From assembly GCA_038373885.1 (NCBI GenBank), contig JAWZYV010000760.1:434001-498000 (forward strand): a stretch of DNA of 64,000 bases, read 5' to 3'. The position numbers and the translations under genes were made by a program. The notes below the pieces were generated by a model. It had not been told where the DNA came from and did no database searches. It saw only the letters and a list, made by a program, of their open reading frames with translations. Positions 55,050 to 64,000 of the stretch are shown piece by piece. This DNA is from Cheiracanthium punctorium. Its lineage: Eukaryota; Arthropoda; Arachnida; Araneae; Cheiracanthiidae. Every line of letters begins with the position of its first letter. The first letter of the stretch is position 1.

Positions 55050-58000
55050 GGAATCACTCTAGTGAAAGTTTGAATTAATGAAGCCGGTGCGTATATCGGT
55101 CGTTGATACAGTGTTCCACCATGACATGCTGTTTAAAGAATTTGAACGTGACGTTTCAGTGGCGCCATCTGATTAACAGCCGACTGCACATCCCTTCTTC
55201 GTAGATATTCTCCTAGTACCTTCCATTTGTATTCAATCTAGAAAAAAGAGTATCAAAACATCAGTTTTAATTACCTTCTCCCTATTGAAAACATGAAATT
55301 ACTGCTGGAAAATCAAAGTTGGAGGTTTTTGCTTAACCAATTCATTCCATTACAATCATGGGAATTCTTCAAACTGATTTAAATAGATTTTTTGAACGTT
55401 AAAATCGCATTTTTCCTATTGAAATACATAACGAGAGCCCAAAGCTGTCAAGCACAACGAGGACCTGTGGCAGATAGGCTAGACTCGTCGGAATGCTCTA
55501 TTCCATTCAGTATACATAATTTTGCCAACTCACATAATTACTCGTTAATCACATTTTCGGGACGCATTTCTAGTATTGTCTACCCTATAATTTTCAGTGA
55601 AACTAAGGAAGAAATGCTAGTAACTATGATCCAACAAAGGTGGAATGTAACTCATACTAATGATTTCATGAGAATGAAATAAACCTAGAAAATATCACAC
55701 GAGCGAAATGATAACACAAACTAGTTAAATTCACTCTGCCTTTTAAATATAATAAACATAATTACGTGGAGTCTTAATTTGATTTAATTCGAGCTACGCA
55801 GAAGTTTAGTAGATATATTTTGGATTAAATTCTCTAACGTTATTCTGCTAATGTAATCCTCGTACATCTTACTTTACTGCGGAAAGTGCCGTAAGACAGC
55901 ATTTATTAAACCATTTTAATCATTAGAGGTGCGAAAAAGGCAAGCTTATTAAAATCCAAAATGATTAAACTGAGGAAGAGGAAAGGCACGCCTTTGTTTA
56001 CACATTTCTAAAATCCCCGAATTCGGGCTGAAATTCCACTAGATGAGAGGAATTTAGGATATTTTAATTGCAGAATTATCCAGTATAGATTAATGTGATT
56101 TAGAAGGATAATTCGATTATCGTCTACATTGTCACTATGAGAGATGCGTGAGGAAATTAAATTAGGTAATGTCACGGGAAGATTAAGTCATACGTATTGA
56201 TCATTATTTTGGTCGAAACTAAGCGATGCGAGAAAATTTAGCCAGACACAAAATCCTGTTTATAATCTGAAAGTGCAAATGTATGTGGACAGTTGAAAAC
56301 TATTGCATTAAGATTTTATTTTTAGATAATTGTTTCATAATTTCATGCAATGTAGTTAGTTTCTATATTATTTTTATAGGTTTACATGCATTACATAAAA
56401 TATTCTGTGTCAGGGTTACTCGCGTGCTAGTACAAAAAGATTCGTAAATTATGCAAGACAGTAAAACTATGACCAATGATAAAGCAGTCAATGATACGCT
56501 TGCCTTAGTTTCTCAGACAGTACAGTTTTCAGTTTTGTGTGTTGCTGTTTATGGTATTGTTATCTACTATTTAATAAGATTTACACCAAGAACATGGCAA
56601 TGATTCATCATTGATGAAAGTGGGCAACTCAATGTGAGTGCTTAATTATGAATTAATAACATTCACGGGTAAAGAGTTTTGAACTCAGAGGGAGAGCTTA
56701 AGAAAATTCTAACTACTCGGTAAACGAAGACTTGAGTTCACCAAGTGCAAAAACTAAAGTGAATGGAATAGTTGTAGAATTTTTTTCAGATCACTCACTT
56801 TCTAACGAAGTTGAAATTATTTTAATGTTCTCTCTTAGTGTTTCTGTCTGTTTCTGCCTAACTATGAGTGCTCTGTTTAACTCAAATATCAATCGACTAA
56901 TATTATCGCCTTTTAGTGGAGCGCACAAAGAGTTTCAATGCACTGCCCTTGAATGGCAGATATTCTTTAAGGTGTGTTTTACAGACTATTTCGAACAAAA
57001 GTAATTTAATAAACTATAAAGTAAATAATATCCATCATAATGAGTGTCTGTAGCATTTATCGATCTTTTAAAAGAGCGCTCAAACGGGCTTACATTTATT
57101 ACCATAGTCAAAAATATTTCTTCAAGGCCGGTTAAGCTTTGATGACAGCATGCAATTTTCCTGTGACAGCACCAGATCTTCGTGTTAGCCAATTAGATTG
57201 TAACTGTCGATAAAAGGACGAACTCATTAATTAATTTACATGCAGCATTGTTTTTGGAATATTACTATGAACACATTTATTATGATGGAAAGAATTACAT
57301 CAAAAATACGTAAATGATCATTGCTTTGGATATCAGCTTCAAACAGAAGTGAAAAATGTCTGTTATACTATCATTTAGAATGGGACACTGTTGTATTTAT
57401 TATGATACATGCATTTGTAAGTACACTGTACTATTTATTTATGGACTGGATTGTGTAGAAATTCTGGTGATTTCGATTACAGATTTCAATTGAGATGGAA
57501 AACATTTAATTATGTTTTCCAAGATGTCTGCCCTATTGTATTGTTAATCATAACAATTTTGGCCTAAAGAAACAAGTAATATAAACACAGCGTATGTGAC
57601 GAAAGTAACAAAAAACATGCGTGCATGTTTATGGAAAAGATTCGGATATGCTAAATACGTTAATGCGATATTGGCATAATTTAACTTACAAAATGAAAGC
57701 ATAAAAGTCAGTATATTTATTCACTGATTAGTATTCTTAGCAAATTATTAATTATCCTTTATTAGGAATTTTAATAAAAATCGAAAATTTCTACATGTTT
57801 CGTGCAATAATCCATGTTGCTCTTCAAATATTCCACTTTAATTAAATACTTTATAATCCTTCACATCTATTAGATTATGCACTACTTGTTTTGACGCACA
57901 TTATTCCTTTTCCTCGTTAAAATAAATTGCTCTATAATTTTATTATTAAATAAATCACTCGTTTTTATTGGAGGTTTTTTTTTTCTTCGTAAGAAGGTGG

Positions 58001-58367
58001 ATACTGAAAAACTTTTCAAAGAGAGGATTAACTTCAAGTGTCATATTCTAATGAAGGTTTATAATTATTTTTTCGCTCATATGATTAATTGCTTCATAAA
58101 TCTAAGAAAAGGTACAAGCAGGGAGAAAAAAAATTCAGTGAAAGAGAATCACTGCTTCTCGAATATGTTAATATACAGAACTTTTAAAATTGCGATAAAA
58201 TTATGTAGAGTGAAATTTTCCACATGTACTTTTATATATATGCATATTTTTTATTCCCTTTAATGGGGCTGGGTCAGCGGCCTGATTATAGGTTTGACCG
58301 CTAGGAGATTTTGGTCATTTCATTTTCGTGGCGTCTAGAAGTAGTCTCCTAATTAAAAAAAATTCTC
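54338..58367. other. Gene-free stretch with a T-run
   Basis: No gene is supported. A 37 bp T-run lies at 55011-55047. The stretch after it (55048-55200) has a CAGTGGCGCCATCTGATTAA phrase and could be a minus-strand retroposon ending in an A-tail, without a demonstrable target duplication. The frames at 55392-55682, 56732-57004 and 57997-58263 carry no recognised domain. Confidence 0.5.
55011..55047. repeat. (T)37 homopolymer
   Basis: An uninterrupted run of 37 T. It may be the A-tail of a minus-strand retroposed copy or a plain microsatellite. The assembled length is unreliable. Confidence 0.95.
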
Positions 58368-59262
58368 AAGGAGAAGGCATGGCTTCAAGGAAACGGATTT
58401 CAATGATCTTTGGCATAGTGGTAGTATGCCATATGAATATACTGCGTGTAAAATACTAAGACGCAATACTCAAATACAGTCGAGAGATATTAATATTTAT
58501 TTTGAACTTTACAGTTGAACAGTGTGTCATAATCAACAAGGCTGTGGACATCTACTCTGGTTTTACGGGTTCGAACCTCATGCAGCGCAAGCTTTTTTTC
58601 CTCCGCTCTTTTTTTTAAATACACCAAAAATGGTAATTAATTCAATTATTAGTCAAGTAAATAATTTACATATTTTTATATTCATTTATTTATCATTTAA
58701 TTTTTTTACTACCTATTTATTGTTTTATTATTATTATTTAAATTTTATTTCTACTTGTAAAATCTTAACTTTTGAATCAGAATTTTACAAATTCGAAATA
58801 ATTCACTTTAACACTCACAATACTCAAAATTTATTTAAGGCACACCTTTTTGTCACAATCGTAAGATAGACTTTTTTTTCCTAATTTTCACCCGCTCATG
58901 ATGACTTAGTATCAGAATGTATGTGTGAACAGTAATAGTATTAGTGAACAGTAGCACTTAGTAGCACTTAGTATTAGTGAACAGTAATATTTCTTTTAAT
59001 CTTTTAATCGAACGCCCGAATAGACGTACACAGCCGTGCCGATTACATCACTCTACGGAATTCAAATAACCATTCAAATAACGCTTTTACGCGCAATTTA
59101 TATTTAAATTTTCGGTAAAATGGTTCGAAAATAAATATTAATTTTTCTTGACTGTATTTGAGTATTGCGTCTTAGTATTTTACACGTAGTATGTTCATGT
59201 GGTATACTACCACAATGTCAAAGATAAATGAAATTCGTTTCCCCAAACCGTGCCTCTTCCTT
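58368..59262. mobile_element. Long-TIR (~130 bp) non-autonomous element
   Basis: The left arm (about 58368-58501) and right arm (about 59130-59262) are reverse complements. Shared blocks are GGAAACG(G/A)ATTTCA, GTGGTAGTAT(G/A)CCA(T/C)ATGAA, and GTAAAATACTAAGACGCAAT with ACTCAAATACAGTC. The arms contain their own small hairpin (TGGCATA...TATGCCA). The interior holds a pol III B-box-like site. No target duplication is clear, so the superfamily is open; long TIRs would suit a MULE-type element. Confidence 0.8.
58567..58599 (+). promoter_or_regulatory. Pol III B-box-like sequence with downstream T-run
   Basis: GGGTTCGAACCTC at 58567-58579 is a perfect fit to the tRNA B box, and a T7 run (58593-58599) follows 14 bases after it, as a pol III terminator would. 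No convincing A box or cloverleaf precedes it, so it is a tRNA-derived fragment at most. Confidence 0.4.
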
Positions 59263-62200
59263 TTCAAATGAGAAACTCAACACCTGAAATCGACACCCTC
59301 AGAGATATCGTTTGCACATGGAATGCATTGGAGCCGCGAACAGATTTTACGTGCATCAGTCACCATTAGCGTACACTCTCCCAACAAACAATCAAACCGA
59401 GAGAGGTGTTCACCCTCACAAGCACTGAGCAAGCCGGTGCTGCTTCACTTTCCGTGTTCTTATGGGAACGGAGTTTTGCGACTAGGCCACTGTCAGACTG
59501 TACTTTTATATATAATTTGCTAGTTCATATATTGATATTTAAATGGTTCCTTATTGCTTTTTAAAATAGTAACTTCATGATCTATGTAATCAGAAGTGAT
59601 AAGAATCAATGCTAGTGAATAACGAATATTTCTTTCATCAAAAATAGAATATTCTTTCTGAGTGAAAGACTCTCGTAGTTTCATCTAAATACTTTGAAAA
59701 AATTCGTGATGACTTAGCGTGATGAAAAGGATGATGACTACTTAAATTTTTTTAAAGAATTTGGATACTGTTGTAATTTTCGGAAATATACTGTTAGTAA
59801 TACATAGAATAACAAACAGCAATGTTGCATTTCTCTAAACATGACACGGTAGTTCTGTGATAAAACCAGCTGTAGACATCAGCCTTTTTTTGAGTGAATG
59901 TACTGATTTAAAATTTTTGGATAATTATACTTGGTTATTTATTGATTAGACACTATTTTGTTGTGAATTATTTTCACTGAGCAAGTTGACAACCCACCAT
60001 CATTATAAGATGTAACCGTGAAACATTCCTCTACACTCGTATAGTGGCGAAATATTTTATGTTGACGATTTGAACACTGGCTTGAAGGGATTATCGTTCT
60101 CGATACACACTCGCCAGTGAAAAAGCAAGACGAAAACAGGGTTGTATCACAATCACACACTGTAAACGAAATACGTCTTATTCATTCGAAGTGAAGATGA
60201 ACCCATATATTAACTGTATAATCTTCAATTACACTAGATAGAAAAAACTTGATGGCAAAAAAGATCGCTAGGCGTTTCTGTAAAAACTCGAACCAGCACG
60301 ATTTTGTTTATAGAGTCGGGATACGTGATACAGATGAAAATCACTCTTTAACGACCTTTTCTTTATTATACTTCATAACACATTATATATATAGTACTTA
60401 ACACACTGTAAAATCTACGACTTATTTCTTCACTTTTAGTACACCTATATACTTAAAATTCTTGGTTATTGAAAACGATAAAATATAGTTACAAAATAAT
60501 TAGTACACTAAGTGGGCAGAGGCACAATCCCCAAGGGGGAAAGTGCTTGCCCGAACCTCCAACACAGGTCTGCTCTGCTCGCTGACTTACTACTGAATGC
60601 TCACATTAAAAGATGCACAGGGGGGGTATGTCACGAGGACAAATTTTTGCCGTTAAGCTATTAAATATGTAAGAGAGAAAAATGGAATTCGAAAGACTTT
60701 TCTAGAACATTCGATGCGTGCATCTGCACATAGAGAAGGAAAAAGGAAAACAAAACACTGCGGTCTGGGAGTAGTGCAATACTGAAAGTTAGGCTTTCGT
60801 ATGAATAAGTGCGAAAAGAAGGTGGGAAGAAAAAATATAAATAAAACAGATTGCAGCTGTAAGTTTGATTAGCATTGCCGAAGGCAGAAAATCGAAATGA
60901 TTTAAAAGTACGTTATTACCTTACAAATGAAATAACAAAAAAGAAATTTGAAAGCTTTAAAAAGAGTTACTGTTAAAAATTTATAATTAATTAAATTTAG
61001 AATAGACTATTAGTTTAAATTTAGACAATATTAATTAGGATTTGTAATAATAATTTTTCATAAAAAATATGCACGTTGTGTCAACGTGACAGTGACAAGT
61101 TGTTGAAAGAGGAAATATTCGTATATATATTCATATCGAAGAGGAAAAACTGAAAATCTGGTTCAAGAGAAAACTGGTTCGAACTGAAATAAAATCACAT
61201 TGCATCATAAGATTCTTCACAATTGTATTTACTGAATAAATTTAGCGTGTATGGATTTCCAGTCTACGTTAGATAATTATTAAAAAGCTTTTTTCCAAAA
61301 AAAATATTATTTTATACGCATCAAATAATATGATTTCACAAAAAAAGCAATGTAAACGTATAAGAAAAAGCGCCCTTCCGAATTTTTCTTACTTTTCTTG
61401 AAAGGTGTTTAAACTGCATTCAGCAAATCCATTGTTATAAATGATCCCGGGAAATATAGCACTCTGTCTACGTAAACACCGAAACTCTCTGTCCATCTTT
61501 GGAATTTTCTTAAAAGTATTTTATTTTCAAAGAAAACAATGAGAAAAATATTTTTTTTCTAAATCGCGAAAGTAAATAAGTTTTCTCAGAGGGAAAGTGA
61601 AATAGGTTATACAACAAATTGCTTTGTAATCCATCTAGCTTATGGTTTTTCATTCAAAGTCTTCAAAAAGAATAATACCCTAAGCAGAATAACGTTTTTG
61701 GACAATTTTTCAGCATTAATTCACGAGAATTCAAAATTTGTTTTTGAAATTTTGGAAGTATTTTAGAGCAAAATTATAGATTTATTTTTATTTCACTTAA
61801 TACACATTTTTTGCAATGTCATTTTAAGGCATTTAAAACTGCATAAAAGCTAAAAATTAAAAGAAAATATTAAAAAATGTTAATAGCAATCTATACTATT
61901 TTTTAAAATTATTTGTGAGGAATTCTTTTATCAATTGTACTAAAAATAACTTTTTTTAATCTGAAATTATGTACTCACTGTTTCTAGTAATACTGTTAAT
62001 TCCAGAATGTTTCAAGAAATTCATAGACACATTTTGAAAGTTTCTAATTTGGATACATTCAGATTATTACATTCACTATTTTCGAATTTTTAAGTTTTCA
62101 GCCACTAAAATCTAACAGCGTGCATGTGTTTTTTTTTAATTCAGTCATTATTTTAAATTATTTAAGTAAATTTGTATTGAAGAAATTAGTGTTTTTAGTT

Positions 62201-63194
62201 GTATAAAAATTATTAGACTTACCTTGAAAATTTCATTTACTATTTTATTGATATTTATTCTAAAATAATAACTTGTCATTTTATTGATCCCCTTTCTGCA
62301 CAGTTATTAATTATTAAAAAGAAACACGCAAGTAATTTAGAAGGTTTTTTATAGAATAATTGAAGAAATGTGTATAATCTAACATAATTGTAGTTTCAGC
62401 TAAATCCATTTAACTTAACGATGACTGAGTGAAGTTTTACTGTTCATGAAAGATTTCTTTTGGTTCATTAACTACATATTTAGTAAGCAGCAAAGATCAT
62501 ATTTTAAATAATGTATTTTGTTTATAATTCCTCTCAAATATTCTTTTAATTACAAAATTATAGTGATTTAAAAGAAAATATATATGTACATAGTAAAAAG
62601 GCTTAACTTACGAATCAATGTAGCATCCACTTAGCGGTTAGAAAATTCTAAATATCCATGGAATTATAAATGTTTTGATTTAGGGAAACATTCATAATTA
62701 AACAACATATCCAAAACGAGCAAAATATATGAAACCAATAAAAGAGAAAAACGATTATGTTGGCAAATTGAAAGGTGAAGTACGGATTGGGAAGTATTAG
62801 GTAGTATGCATTGATTAAGCCCGTCTGGCCCCACAAACCGAATACTTACTACCAAAAGAAAAACAAAATAACAGGATTTCATTGTAATTACTTAGCACAA
62901 AGAAAGCTAAATGTGTAACTACGGGGAATATCCTGTTAAAAAGCAAGCATGAAAGGAACAAACAAACAAAAATGGAGACGACGTGATCATTTGCATTAAG
63001 CATGAAAACATGGCTCATTCATGGGGCTGTTTCCAATTGAAGAGGAATAAATACATGTTGCCAGAATTTTAGCTTAAAAGTTGAACAAAAAGCAAAAATT
63101 AAAAATAAATAAATAAATTAAGAGTAAAATATACTAGAAATAACAATAATGTTAGAAAGAATAATAGCAAGAGATAGATTGGGTTTATAATATT
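59263..63194. other. Gene-free stretch
   Basis: No gene is supported. 59280-59500 and 60500-60640 have more even composition but no recognisable protein or RNA. The remainder is strongly AT-rich. Confidence 0.5.
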
Positions 63195-63198
63195 TTAA

Positions 63199-63582
63199 CC
63201 CTTTAACGCGCAGTGTTACAGCTCTGGGAACACCAAACTCTGACGTTTTGGCTGTTGCCAGTCACGAAGAATAGATTTGATTTCTATAAAAATAGTTGCG
63301 GGTGACATAGCTCCACGAGAATCCTTTACTTTTTAGCACGTCATTTCCCGTAAAAAAATTGTCACGATTATTTTTAACAGCACTGACATCTGCTGAAAAA
63401 TAGAAGAATGTGAGAACAGCTTGATAGATTGTCCAATGCTGAAAAAAGGGCAGCCGTTGCCATCGCTCGACTTAACTACCAGCAACATGGCGGACGATCG
63501 AAACGTTCATCGCTTGCCACAGATCTAGAGACCCTTTTTTGACGCAGCTGGCTGTGCTGGGAAAGGGTTGCGCCCCAAAGGG
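63199..63582. mobile_element. TTAA-flanked piggyBac-like MITE, family 1, simple form
   Basis: TTAA at 63195-63198 and 63583-63586 flank a 384 bp insert. End B (left) starts CCCTTTAACGCGCAGTGTTA; end A (right, reverse-complemented) starts CCCTTTGGGGCGCAACCC. It is in the opposite orientation to 43231-43740 and carries a single copy of the segment that is palindromic there. It is non-coding. Confidence 0.92.
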
Positions 63583-63586
63583 TTAA

Positions 63587-64000
63587 TGGGAGTACATCTA
63601 ACTACTCTTAAAGCTCACTATTTGCGTTGTATACCTAGAGATATATCGGAAATTATATTAATATACATATCGGGGATTCGAAATTATTTTACGAACTTTT
63701 ATAAGAGGTAGGATACACCAAGACAGTTCAGAATCACATAGCAATGCGGAGTCGGAAACGCCGCCTCCATGTATCTGTTAATAATCAATTCGGAAGCAGT
63801 GTCGATGTGTGCGTCTAATTTCCTAACCATGTCTCATAAACAATGGGCTTTCCTCCGACAATTCCATCAATGAAAAGAAACAAAAAATTCTGAATTAAAC
63901 ATTTTTATCAAGTGCAGTCGGGGACAAAAGGATTAGTTTTGGAAACACCATGGTCGAAAAGCTTATTATTACTTGAACACTTCTTCCAAAGTGATTAGTA
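63587..64000. other. No gene seen
   Basis: Short tail of the window without recognisable coding or repeats. Confidence 0.5.

Overview
The window looks like eukaryotic, non-coding, repeat-rich nuclear DNA from an arthropod. It is strongly AT-rich, has long microsatellites, and carries fossils of many DNA-transposon families. The two Tc1-type transposases are of a kind I know from orb-weaver spider genomes, so a spider is my best guess; this rests on recall and no search was run. I found no convincing host exon, rRNA gene, intact tRNA gene, CRISPR array or endogenous virus. The open reading frames outside the first Tc1 element look like chance or low-complexity frames. The window reads as intergenic or large-intron sequence.

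Layout. 1-4.5 kb: a minus-strand non-autonomous Helitron (742-2541) filled with a ~155 bp tandem array, then a four-unit 80 bp array, then a Tc1 element (3012-4516) that is complete except for one in-frame stop in its transposase. 6-12.9 kb: a compound microsatellite; a decayed second Tc1-type transposase split by a 479 bp hAT-type MITE with a perfect 8 bp target duplication; a SINE-like insertion inside a tandem duplication; and a long inverted repeat (arms ~164 bp, ~96% identical). 18.6-25.4 kb: a tRNA-derived SINE-like head, then decayed transposase-like coding sequence broken by a CCCAGACAGCACA-ended element and by a MULE-like MITE, then a pogo-type transposase tail. 30.6-32.1 kb: a pogo/Tigger-like non-autonomous element, a two-unit fragment of the same 80 bp array seen at 2.7 kb, and a truncated TTAA-flanked MITE. 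41.5-47.9 kb: a TA microsatellite, two more TTAA-flanked MITEs (one rebuilt as a 250 bp palindrome), tandem duplications and a CACTG-ended MITE. 49-54.3 kb: a second Helitron in the opposite orientation with both ends recognisable, a TIR MITE, a mariner-superfamily transposase fragment and a second pogo-like element. 55-64 kb: a 37 bp T-run, a long-TIR element carrying a perfect pol III B-box-like sequence, and a third copy of the main TTAA MITE family.

The elements do not form a pathway. Their interest lies in nesting order, the related copies available for comparison inside one window, and several long inverted repeats that would fold into double-stranded RNA if transcribed. I do not see a new biological system.
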